Part shown: in pieces, positions 9,881 through 18,784 of the stretch | How the letters are laid out: each line of letters opens with the position of its first letter | How positions within the stretch are numbered: the first letter of the stretch is position 1 | Assembly (NCBI GenBank): GCA_031769625.1 | Contig: JAUIMM010000702.1 | Coordinates: 1,051,001 to 1,115,000, forward strand | Source of the DNA: Taudactylus pleione | Taxonomy: Eukaryota > Chordata > Amphibia > Anura > Myobatrachidae | Direction of reading: 5' to 3' | Length of the DNA: 64,000 bases | Notes under the pieces: generated by a model | What the model saw: only the letters and a program-made list of their open reading frames with translations | What the model was told of the DNA's origin: nothing | The model's database searches: none | Position numbers and translations under genes: made by a program

Positions 9881-10252
9881 AGCCAGCAGTACACATACCG
9901 AACCCAGCATCAGGGGTGAAATCTGGCTCTCTGCTGCGTGTGCTGCCACTCTCCTCACAATGTTGCACAAAATGGAGGGTGGGAGTGTATAGTCAAATGA
10001 TGATGATCGGACGATTGATCGTACAATCGATCGCAGGTGCAAAACCACTACCGATTTGCACAAAATCATTAACGAGATTACCAGATCTTACCGGCAGTAG
10101 GTAAGATCTGAAGATGCGATGTACGACCCGCGGGTACGCGCATCTGCTTCGTTATCGTCAGTGGACACTCACAATTTGCCGATATTTTGCACGATTTGTG
10201 GTTCGAAATTGGCAAATCGTACAAAATGTCTGACAGTATGTGGGCACCTTAA

Positions 10253-10867
10253 GTTGGATGCATAGTTGCACAGTAGATTAATTTCATTTAAACTTTTTCT
10301 AAGTGGATGCTGACAAGCTAGCAATGTTATGTGTACAATACAGACTTAGATTGTCTGTCAACATTCTATCTTATATCTTTTATGGATGCTGGCAAGCTAA
10401 TATTGCTATAGTCATGCAGCACAGGCACTTTATTTATTAGCACTTGCACTTTTGGGACAAATAGCCTCCAACTTATACCATTGCTGCTTAACTATTGTAA
10501 TTGTTGTTTTTCAAGTCAATGCACTTTAATCAGGCTACATTATCAACAGTGATAATTCTAATGAGAATATGGATATGACAAATTTTTTCTTTAAACTGGA
10601 TCACTATTTGAGAATGTGATAAATAATCCATCCTTCTGTATCCTGACATACCCCACCTGGTTGTCAAAAATCTTTCTACTCATTTCCTATCAGTCCCAAC
10701 AAAACCCAATTAGCTCTCTCGCCAGCTGTCCTATACCCTAGGGCATGTCCTATACCCTAGGGCATGACATTTGAAATTAGAAGTGAACGACTGTACAGGG
10801 GAACTGATATTAGCTGTTGTTTCTAGGTCTCTAGGTCTCTAACATAGGTCTCTCTATATATATATAT
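10253..10867. other. Intergenic DNA with short local repeats
   Basis: Two copies of a GGATGCTGRCAAGCTA-containing motif (about 10307 and 10384) match a third at about 4600 left of the Harbinger insertion. CCTATACCCTAGGGCATG is duplicated in tandem near 10730-10766. A CTAGGTCT run and TATATAT precede the LTR element. No gene seen. Confidence 0.5.
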
Positions 10868-11470
10868 TGTGATAGGATCATTGGTAAAGTGGTCGGTGGC
10901 AAGTACATTTGTCCCAGATTCCTGTCTTTTGTGTTTTAAACCACCAGGAGAAAGTCTGCAGTGTAGCAGGCTTGAGTTTCGGCTTTTTGAAAAGCCGATT
11001 TGGGACCTGGGGGTTGTGGGTGAGAGGAGAGGGAGGGCTCTCCATGGCCACTCCAGGTTTTGGTTCTCGCAGCCTGGTAACAGGCTTGTTAGGGTTTCCA
11101 CCTGAGAGTGGCCAATATAAGCCTAGTGTGTTGAGGGCTGATTGTCTCACCTGGGAGAGCAGACAGGGAGTTTGCTCAGAGACACTTGAAAACCTAACTG
11201 TAAGTGTTGTGCTGTGCCCTTGATGCTGGTGAGGGCATTAGGCCCTGCCAGGTTCGGGTAGTGAGGGAACTACCTGTGAAGTTAGTGCCCCGACAGGGCT
11301 AGGATTTTTGTTTATGTTTTCTTTATGTTGTTTCTGACATTGTACAATAAAGACTGGCACCGACCAGCTTGTACTTGCATCCAGTCTGGCGTACTGTTTC
11401 CCAGCTGCTGTGTGTGAAAGGAAGGAGTCCTCTACCCAGGAGAGGGACCCCCTAACCTAACTGTGTCACA
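10868..11470 (+). repeat. 5' LTR
   Basis: Starts TGTGATAGG and ends TGTCACA, short imperfect inverted ends. AATAAA at 11346-11351 with a GT-rich stretch just after is the likely polyadenylation signal. No clear TATA box was identified; CCAATATAAGCC near 11110 is the best candidate for the core promoter. Confidence 0.95.
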
Positions 11471-11473
11471 ATA

Positions 11474-11491
11474 TGGTGGAGAATGCGGGCA
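11474..11491 (+). other. Primer-binding site, tRNA-Ala type
   Basis: TGGTGGAGAATGCGGGCA starts three bases after the 5' LTR. It is the complement of CCA plus the 3' end of a vertebrate tRNA-Ala (AGC) as I remember that sequence. The tRNA identity should be confirmed by alignment; the site itself is secure by position and TGG start. Confidence 0.75.
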
Positions 11492-11660
11492 ACCACACAC
11501 ACTGAAGTTGCAGCAAGAGGAAAACTTTCCGTTTAAAAAGGGACAGACACCCAATTTGTGAGTGTGGAAATAACACTGTGTCCTTGGAGTCCCATAGAGG
11601 AGGCGTCAGCCAATGCTCAGAGAGGCAAGGTTCAGCTTCCAACCTACACCCCAGGACAAA

Positions 11661-12632
11661 ATGGAGGACATTATTAAGGCCTTGCTCCAAGCTACAGCAG
11701 CTCAGCAGTAGACAAACAAACTTCAGCAGGAATCTACCAGAGCTCAGCAGGAATCTACCAGAGCTCAGCAGGAGATGAACAAACTTCAGCAGGAATCTAC
11801 CAGGGCTCAGCAGGAATCTACCTGGGCTCAGCAGGAATCCACCAGGGTGCAACTGTTGGCCTTGGAGACACATCCCAGAGGCAACAACAGGTCGCCATCA
11901 TGGGAAACCCGCCAGGCCTTAGCGGAAAACAGCCAGGCCATAAAAGAGGTGGTACAGCACCTGGTCGCCCGGCCCAGAGCTGTTGCTACTGGTCCTCCCA
12001 CCACCACTCACTCCGTACGAGCCAGTCACTTCCTCCAAAAGATGACTTCGGGCGATGATGTGGAGGCCTATCTCGCCGCATTTGAAAGAACGGCCGAAAG
12101 GGAGAGTTGGCCCAAGGAGCAGTGGGCAAGTCTGGTGGCCCCTTTTTTGTCTGGGGAGCCACAAAAGGCCTATTTCGAATTATGCCTGGCTGATGCCAAG
12201 GACTATAAAAAACTAAAACAGGAGATCCTAACTCGCTTGGGAGTCACCACCTTTGTTCGTGCCCAACAGGTCCACCTCTGGGAGTTCCATATGGACAAGC
12301 CTCCACGTTCGCAGATGCATGACCTCGTCCATCTGTCCTCAAAATGGCTACAGCCCGAGACGCTGACGGGACCACAGATCGTGGAAAGGGTCATGATGGA
12401 CCGGTACCTGCGATCGTTACCTGAGACTCTGCGCAAGTGGGTGAGCCATGCAGACCCTAAGTCCGCGGACCAGTTGGTCGAGCTGGTGGAGAGGTACGTG
12501 GCGGCTGAGGAGCTGATGAGTATGCCCCACCGAGCCCCGATGGCGCACTGCGAACTCCAACAGACACTGGTAAGACTGTTCCAGGGCAGAAGGGTGCTGG
12601 GCGGTGGAATGTACCTAAGACTGAGGGTGTAG
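11661..12632 (+). pseudogene. Gmr1 gag (capsid), interrupted
   Basis: The likely start is ATG 11661 (MEDIIKALLQAT), with a TAG at codon 17 (11709-11711) where the surrounding repeat has CAG. A Gln/Ser-rich repeat of QQESTRA-type units follows (about 11715-11850). The capsid region includes SHFLQKMTSGDDVEAYLAAF and later MDRYLRSLPETLRKWV followed by an acidic VELVERYV helix. The last part resembles the SCAN domain, which is known to derive from a Gmr1-like gag. Past about 12580 this frame runs out of sense; the other frame continues into the zinc knuckle, so a one-base indel lies near 12540-12590. Confidence 0.85.
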
Positions 12633-13306
12633 AACCTGGAGACAGGCCTGCCAGGCCAGGAAGGTTCTTGCCCCGTAAACGACTAGACATTAATATGACT
12701 CAGTGTTTCCAATGTGGTGGCTTCGGCCATATTGCCGCTAATTGTTCACTTACAACTGAACCTATGCAATGTGATACTGCTCATGTCTACCGCAGGGGGT
12801 CTTTCTTTGCACAGACAGCCTGTACGGCTGACCGGCGGGCTGAGACTGATAAGCACATGTGTGTACTCACTGTAGATGGCAACCGAGTAGAGGCACTGTT
12901 AGACTCTGGTAGCTTGGTGACACTTATAAAAGCTGAGCTGGTGAACCCCTTGAGGCATACAGGGAAAACTGTTGGTGTGACCTGCATACATGGGGATACT
13001 CAATATTATGTTACGGCCGAGGTGAACATCGAGACACCATGTGGCTCTGCTATAGTTTCTGTGGGTTTGGTGCATGGTCTGGTGTACGATGCAATATTGG
13101 GGAGAGACTTTGCTCACTTCTGAAAGTTGTGGGAAAGCCGTTTTGTTCCAGAGGTGAACATCCCCGATCCATTTGAGAAGGTTGTCGATGTAGTGGAGGA
13201 GGGAGTTTCTTCTGAGTCAGAGTTATTCCCTTTTTCTACTATGGTTGGCGAACTAGAGAATGTGGAACGTGACGGTGGCCCGCCAACTGATGTGCCTCCC
13301 ATTTAG
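12584..13306 (+). pseudogene. Gmr1 nucleocapsid zinc knuckle and protease
   Basis: The frame opens as GRWNVPKTEGVEP and leads to a CCHC knuckle CFQCGGFGHIAANC, the RNA-binding end of Gag. The retropepsin-like protease follows, with the active-site block ALLDSGSLVTLI (DSG triad) and the later hydrophobic ILGRDF, usual for Ty3/gypsy proteases. A TGA at 13121 and a TAG at 13304 break the frame before integrase; the sequence between them (acidic linker, VPEVNIPDPFEKVVDVVEE) is open and in frame. The same frame continues as pol. Confidence 0.85.
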
Positions 13307-16183
13307 GTGGGAAGTGTTGTTGGGCAAGGTGATCATATGCCTGATTTAGAGGTCAGAAGAGAGGTCTTTGCCGTGGAGCAGTTGAATGACCCTACTTTGG
13401 TAAAAGCCAGGGAGAATGTAAAAGTAGTTGATGGTAAACCCGTAGACCCTGATAGTCCTTTGTCCTATCCCCACATGGCAATGTGTCAGGATTTGTTATA
13501 TCAGGTGACTAAGAAGGGGGAAGATATTGTGGAACAACTAATAGTTCCCAAAGCCTTCAGAAGAACAGTGTTGGATCTGGCCCATGGTCATATAACGGCA
13601 GGCCATCTAGGGGTAGAGAAAACCACTGAGCGAATAATGCAGAGGTTTTTCTGGCCCGGGCTTCATAAAGAGGTGTCTGACTTTTGCGCATCCTACCCTG
13701 AGTGTCAGTATCATGCTCCCAGGCCACATTTTAAGGGTCCACTAGTTCCATTGCCTATTATAGAGGTGCCGTTTGAAAGAATAGTGATGGATTTGGTTGG
13801 ACCCTTAATGAAGTCTGCCAGGGGACACCAGTATATTCTGGTCATAATGGATTACGCTACCAGGTACCCGGAAGCGATCCCGTTGCGCAATACGTCAACC
13901 AAGACCATTGCCAGAGAGCTAGTTCATGTCTTTAGCAGGCTGGGTATACCCAAGGAGATACTAACTGACCAGGGTACACCGTTTATGTCAAAAGTCATGA
14001 AAGAGTTATGTCGCCTGTTCAAAATTGAACAGTTAAGAACTTCGGTTTATCACCCCCAAACCGATGGGCTGGTTGAGAGGTTTAACAAGACGTTAAAACA
14101 CATGCTTAGGAAAGTGGTCGACAAGGATGGTAGGGATTGGGATTACTTATTGCCGTATTTATTGTTGGCCATAAGAGAAGTTCCCCAGTCCTCCACCGGG
14201 TTTTCACCCTTCGACTTGTTGTATGGGAGACACCCAAGGGGGTTACTAGACATTGCCAAAGAGACATGGGAGGGGCAGTCTAGTCCTTACAAAACCGTGA
14301 TTGAGTATGTTTCTCAAATGCAGGAGAGAATTGCTGCGGTAGTGCTGATAGTGAGAGAGTACCTGAAACAGGCTCAACAGGCACAGCAGAGGGTATACAA
14401 TCGCAATGCTCGGTTACGCAGCTTTTCTCCTGGGGACAGAGTGTTAGTATTGGTTCCCACTGTGGTAAATAAACTTTTGGCTAAATGGCAAGGGCCCTTT
14501 GAAATCTTAGAAAGAGTGGGGCAGGTCAATTACAAAGTTTACCAGCCGGGGAAAAGAAAGCCGGAACAGATATACCATATAAATCTGTTAAAGCCCTGGA
14601 AAGATAGAACGGCACTGTCGGCCGTCCAAGCCCCTCCAGTAAATCCAGGGCCCTTAGTTCCCAAAGTGACAGTGGCAAAAACCCTGTCGGCAATTCAACA
14701 ACAAGAGGTCAAGGAGTTTCTGATCAGAAATAGGGTGCTGTTCTCTGACGTACCTGGGAAAACCTCGGTCATTAAACATGACATCATCACTGACCCAGGG
14801 GTTAAAGTTAATCTAAAGCCCTATAGGTTGCCAGAAGCACAAAGAGAATCGGTGTCGAAAGAAATTAAAAATATGCTAGAGTTAGGGGTTATTGAAGAAT
14901 CACATAGTGAATGGTCAAGTCCCATTGTGTTGATTCCAAAGCCCGACGGGAGTGTGCGTTTCTGCAATGACTTCCAAAAGTTGAACAGTGTTTCAAAATT
15001 CGATGCCTACCCGATGCCAAGAGTGGATGAATTGATTGAGAGACTAGGGACGGCAAGGTATTTAACCACTCTTGACCTAACCAAAGGGTATTGGCAAGTA
15101 CCGTTAACCGAGAGCGCCAAACAAAAGACAGCTTTTTCAGCGCCAGAGGGCTTGTTTCAGTACAAGATGTTGCCCTTTGGGCTACATGGGGCCCCTGCTA
15201 CCTTCCAAAGAATGATGGACAGGATTCTAAGGCCCCATAGACGGTATGCGGCTGCTTATCTGGATGACGTGGTCATTCATAGTCCTGAATGGCAGTCTCA
15301 CTTACCCAGGGTACAAGCAGTTTTGGACTCCATCTATAAGGCAGGTTTGACAGCCAACCCAAAAAAGTGTTGTCTAGGCATGGAGGAAGTAAAATATCTG
15401 GGATACACCATTGGCAGAGGCCTGATAAAGCCTCAGCTCAATAAAGTTGATGCCATACAAAACTGGCCACGGCCTCTGAATAAGAAGCAGGTGAGAGCCT
15501 TCTTGGGAATTACGGGGTACTACAGGAGGTTTATACCCAACTTTGCCACCATGGCAGTCCCACTGACTGACCTGACCAAAGGCAAACAAAAAGTCATGGT
15601 AGAATGGAGTCCTGAGGCGGAGAAAGCTTTTCAGGAGTTGAAAGTAGCGTTGTGTTCCCAACCAGTCCTGATGACTCCTAATTTTGACAGGGAATTCATA
15701 GTACAAACCGATGCATCAGAAGTAGGTACAGGAGCGGTCCTGTCCCAGAACAAGGAGGGTGAGGAACACCCTAATTTCTATCTAAGCAGAAAGTTGAATG
15801 TACATGAGAGAAACTATGCCACAGTGGAGAAGGAGGCGTTGGCCATAAAGTGGGCGTTAGAGGCTCTCAGGTACTACTTGGTTGGAAGAAAGTTCAAATT
15901 GATCACTGACCATGCCCCTTTGAAGTGGATGTCCAAAAATAAAGACAGTAATGCGAGAATTACAAGATGGTTCTTGGCGTTACAAACTTTTACATTTTCA
16001 GTGGAGCACAGGCCAGGAAGCCAGCTGGCCAATGCTGACGCGTTGTCACGTGTTCATTGTTTGGGGGCTTCAATTGTTCCGCCCAACAGGTTGAAACAAA
16101 GGGGGGGGATATGTGATAGGATCATTGGTAAAGTGGTCGGTGGCAGGTACATTTGCCCCAGATTCCTGTCTTATGTGTTTTAA
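13307..16183 (+). CDS. pol: Gmr1 pol: integrase - reverse transcriptase - RNase H
   Basis: An open frame of 958 codons counted from the codon after the 13304 stop, so not a true start. Integrase comes first: zinc-binding His residues at about 93-100, one finger cysteine replaced by Tyr130 (SYPEC), catalytic D162, D221 and E257 with exactly 35 residues between the last two, then a chromovirus-like GPF module. RT follows with SPIVLIPKPDGSVRFCNDF, the LPFGLHGAPATFQRMM block and YLDD at 651-654. RNase H shows VQTDASEVGTGAVLSQ, EKEALAIKWALEAL and ITDHAPLKW; ADALSR is near the end. The frame crosses the polypurine tract and stops 72 bases inside the 3' LTR. Integrase-before-RT is the Gmr1 hallmark. 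Confidence 0.95.
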   Translation: MGSVVGQGDHMPDLEVRREVFAVEQLNDPTLVKARENVKVVDGKPVDPDSPLSYPHMAMCQDLLYQVTKKGEDIVEQLIVPKAFRRTVLDLAHGHITAGHLGVEKTTERIMQRFFWPGLHKEVSDFCASYPECQYHAPRPHFKGPLVPLPIIEVPFERIVMDLVGPLMKSARGHQYILVIMDYATRYPEAIPLRNTSTKTIARELVHVFSRLGIPKEILTDQGTPFMSKVMKELCRLFKIEQLRTSVYHPQTDGLVERFNKTLKHMLRKVVDKDGRDWDYLLPYLLLAIREVPQSSTGFSPFDLLYGRHPRGLLDIAKETWEGQSSPYKTVIEYVSQMQERIAAVVLIVREYLKQAQQAQQRVYNRNARLRSFSPGDRVLVLVPTVVNKLLAKWQGPFEILERVGQVNYKVYQPGKRKPEQIYHINLLKPWKDRTALSAVQAPPVNPGPLVPKVTVAKTLSAIQQQEVKEFLIRNRVLFSDVPGKTSVIKHDIITDPGVKVNLKPYRLPEAQRESVSKEIKNMLELGVIEESHSEWSSPIVLIPKPDGSVRFCNDFQKLNSVSKFDAYPMPRVDELIERLGTARYLTTLDLTKGYWQVPLTESAKQKTAFSAPEGLFQYKMLPFGLHGAPATFQRMMDRILRPHRRYAAAYLDDVVIHSPEWQSHLPRVQAVLDSIYKAGLTANPKKCCLGMEEVKYLGYTIGRGLIKPQLNKVDAIQNWPRPLNKKQVRAFLGITGYYRRFIPNFATMAVPLTDLTKGKQKVMVEWSPEAEKAFQELKVALCSQPVLMTPNFDREFIVQTDASEVGTGAVLSQNKEGEEHPNFYLSRKLNVHERNYATVEKEALAIKWALEALRYYLVGRKFKLITDHAPLKWMSKNKDSNARITRWFLALQTFTFSVEHRPGSQLANADALSRVHCLGASIVPPNRLKQRGGICDRIIGKVVGGRYICPRFLSYVF
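16098..16111 (+). other. Polypurine tract
   Basis: AAAGGGGGGGGATA immediately before the 3' LTR; primes plus-strand DNA synthesis in LTR elements. It lies inside the pol reading frame. Confidence 0.85.
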
Positions 16184-16716
16184 AATCCTAGGAGAAAGTC
16201 TGCAGTGTAGCAGGCTTGAGTTTCGGCTTTTTGAAAAGCCGGTTTGGGACCTGGGGGTTGTGGGTGAGAGGAGAGGGAGGGCTCCACCCAGGGCCACTCC
16301 AGGTTTTGGTTCTCGCAGCCTGGTAACAGGCTTGTTAGGGTTTCCACCTGAGAGTGGCCAATATAAACCTAGTGTGTTGAGGGCTGATTGTCTCACCTGG
16401 GAGAGCAGACAGGGAGTTTGCTCAGAGACACTTGAAAACCTAACTGTAAGTGTTGTGCTGTGCCCTTGATGCTGGTGAGGGCATTAGGCCCTGCCAGGTT
16501 CTGGTAGTGAGGGAACTACCTTTGAAGTTAGTGCCCCGACAGGGCTAGGATTTTTGTTTATGTTTTCTTTATGTTGTTTCTGACATTGTACAATAAAGAC
16601 TGGCGCCGACCAGCTTGTACTTGCATCCAGTCTGGCGTGCTGCTTCCCTTCTGCTGTGTGTGAAAGGAAGGAGTCCTCTACCCAGGAGAGGGACCCCCTA
16701 ACCTAACTGTATCACA
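16112..16716 (+). repeat. 3' LTR
   Basis: Matches the 5' LTR with roughly 20 substitutions plus a small indel near GGCTCCACCC. Starts TGTGATAGG, ends TATCACA. AATAAA at 16592-16597. Confidence 0.95.

Positions 16717-16770
<54 letters not shown>
16717..16770. repeat. (TA)n microsatellite between two transposons
   Basis: Pure TA apart from one GTA. It separates the Gmr1 3' LTR from the hAT element; TA tracts also flank the Gmr1 5' LTR and the hAT right end. Confidence 0.95.
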
Positions 16771-16773
<3 letters not shown>

Positions 16774-17559
16774 GGGTGTGCACCGGCCACTTTTCGTGTT
16801 TTGTGTTTTGGATCTGGATCTTTCTTCGTGTTTTGGATCTGGATTGGTTTTGCCAAAACCACCCTTCCATGTTTTGGGTTCTGGGTTTTGTGTTTTGGAT
16901 CTGTATTTTTTTGAAAAAAAGCATAAAAACAGCTAAAATCACAGAATTTGTAGGTTTTTCTGCTCCTATGCTATTATTAACCTCAATAACCTTAATTTCC
17001 ACTCATTTCCAGTCTATTCTGAACACCTCACACCTCACAATAGTGTTTTTATGTCCAAAAGGTTGCACCGAGGTAGCTGGATGACTATGCTAAGCGACAC
17101 GAGTGGGCGGCACAAACACGTGACCCATCTAGGCGTGAAACTGCAGTGGCAGACAGGATGGCAGTTTGAAAAACTAGGCCCCAAACTGTACATAATGCAA
17201 AGAAAAAAAAGAGGTGCAAGATGGAACTGTCCTTGGGCCCTCCCACCCACCCTTATGTTGTATAAACAGGACATGCACACTTTAACAAACCAATCATTTC
17301 AGCGCCAGGGTCTGCCACACAACTGTGGCTGAAATGATTGGTTCGTTTGGGCCCCCACAAAACAAGCTGGCAATTAATCTGTCCCTGCACAAACTGGCTC
17401 TACGGAGGCAAAATGTCATCCTCATCCTCCTCATCCACCGATTCCTCACCCTCTTCAGTGTGTACATCCTCATCCTCACAGAGTATTAATTCGTCCCCGC
17501 TGGAACCACAGGTCCCTCTGTACGTTCTGGAGGCTGGTCTCCCTGGAAGAGTTGATAAT

Positions 17560-17790
17560 TCATTTTATGAACATCATCTTCTCCACATTTTGTGGAAGCA
17601 ACCTCCTACGCCTTTCGCTGACAAGGTTCCCGGCTGCACTAAACACTCTTTCGGAGTACACACTGGAGGGGGGGCAACTCAGGTAAAATAGAGCCAGTTT
17701 GTACAGGGACCTCCAAATTGCTTCTTTTTCCTGCCAGTACAGGTACGGACTGTCTGACATGCCTACTTGGATGCTGTCACCGATGTAATC
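17560..17790 (-). pseudogene. hAT transposase C-terminal (hATC) domain
   Basis: Encodes the dimerisation domain of an Ac/ZBED-like hAT transposase. Read on the minus strand it begins LLKDYIGDSIQVGMSDSP and has LYKLALFYLSCPPSSVYSER then VFSAAGNLVSERRRRLLP, the strongest hATC signature, ending NVEKMMFIK and a stop. The expected hATC core is about 80 residues, so this part is whole. Upstream the frame runs directly into a unit of the 138-bp array, which contains ACVCLLK at the same place as the LLK of the domain start. This suggests that the array units carry a copied exon edge. Confidence 0.88.
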
Positions 17791-18385
17791 CTTTAACAGA
17801 CAGACGCACGCTTGTCGCTGCTGCTTTGAGGATGCAAGTGCGGCTACAGCCCACTCAATTCACAAAGACAGAAAAAAGAAGAAGAATATTTTTATTGTTT
17901 GTGTAGCACACTTTGAGGGTGTCACCACCCTTTAACAGACAGACGCACGCTTGTCGCTGCTGCTTTAAGGATGCAGGTGCGGCTACAGCCCACACATTTC
18001 ACAAAGACCGAAAAAAAAGAACAATATTTTAAATGTTTGTGTAGCACACTTTGAGGGTGTCATCACCCTTTAACAGACAGACGCACGCTTGTCGCTGCTG
18101 CATTAAGGATGCAGGTGCGGCTACAGCCCACACAATTCACAAAGACAGAAAGAAGAAGAATATTTTTATTGTTTGTGTAGCACACTTTGAGGGTGTCACC
18201 ACCCTTTAACAGACAGACGCACGCTTGTCGCTGCTGCTTTAAGGATGCAGGTGCGGCTACAGCCCACACATTTCACAAAGACAGAAAAAAAAGAACAATA
18301 TTTTTATTGTTTGTGTAGCACACTTTGAGGGTGTCACCACCCTTTAACAGACAGACGCACGCTTGTCACTGCTGCTTTAAGGATG
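17791..18385. repeat. 136-139-bp tandem array (5 units)
   Basis: CTTTAACAGACAGACGCACG recurs at 17791, 17930, 18068, 18204 and 18342. Each unit also holds GGATGCAGGTGCGGCTACAG, a CACAAAGACAGAAAA block and TGTTTGTGTAGCACACTTTG. The units share words with the 160-bp array (GCGCACGCTTG, GTGCGGCTAC, CACAAA.ACAGAAAA), so both arrays descend from one ancestor sequence. Confidence 0.92.
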
Positions 18386-18718
18386 CAGGTGGAATCTAGA
18401 CGGGATTTGGAACCGGGGACACACTACCTCCATCAATTGTCTAAATCCCACTGCACTAATAGCGGATACCGGACGCACGTCTAACACCAACATAGCAGTC
18501 AAGGCCTCAGTTATACGTTTTGCTTCAGGATGACTGCTGTCGTACTTCATCCTCATCGCTAGGGACTGTTGGAGGGTCAATTGTTTAGTAAAAGTAGTGA
18601 TGTTCCTACTTCCTCTCTGGGATGATGAACAACTCCCAGCAGCAGCAATAACACTAGGAGGAAGTGGTTCTTGATCTTTCCCTATTTTATTTTTATCGGA
18701 GAAAGTTTGGTCCTCCAT
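18377..18718 (-). pseudogene. hAT transposase N-proximal fragment
   Basis: A 113-codon open frame whose end reads RITEALTAMLVLDVRPVSAI then VGFRQLMEVVCPRFQIPSR, the conserved start of the catalytic region in ZBED-like hAT transposases (the stretch before the first catalytic Asp). The first 60 residues are Ser/Lys-rich; no BED zinc finger is present. The frame ends abruptly at the border of the 138-bp array, and its first codon borders the other array, so both limits are array junctions rather than natural gene ends. Confidence 0.8.
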
Positions 18719-18784
18719 TTATGTTATATTGATATATACGTGCGGCTAAAGCGCACACAAACACAGAAAATATTTTTTTATTTT

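Larger units (their letters stand above)
4669..10249. mobile_element. PIF/Harbinger DNA transposon, complete but decayed
   Basis: Terminal inverted repeats AGGTGCCCACACACTG (left) and its counterpart ending TGGGCACCT (right) lie between 3-bp TAA duplications (4666-4668 and 10250-10252), as expected for PIF/Harbinger. The element carries both proteins this superfamily uses: a DDE nuclease on + (exons 5230-5814 and 8311-8884) and a MADF/Myb-like DNA-binding protein on - (exons 9401-9032 and 8257-7774). The exons are interleaved: the last transposase exon is inside the MADF intron and the last MADF exon is inside the transposase intron. Three hAT-type MITEs (5333-5633, 6133-7616, 6316-7557) inserted later. 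Stops, frameshifts and a lost catalytic Asp make this copy non-functional. Confidence 0.9.
10868..16716 (+). mobile_element. Gmr1-type Ty3/gypsy LTR retrotransposon, full length
   Basis: Two LTRs (603 and 605 bp) bound a primer-binding site, gag, protease, integrase, RT/RNase H and polypurine tract. Integrase precedes reverse transcriptase, the order that defines the Gmr1 group among Ty3/gypsy elements. By eye the LTRs differ at about 20 positions (about 3 %), indicating a moderately old insertion. Both flanks are TA repeat, consistent with an ATAT duplication but not proof. The reading frames have three nonsense codons (gag 11709, protease end 13121, linker 13304) and a gag-pol frameshift, so the copy is dead. 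Confidence 0.95.
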
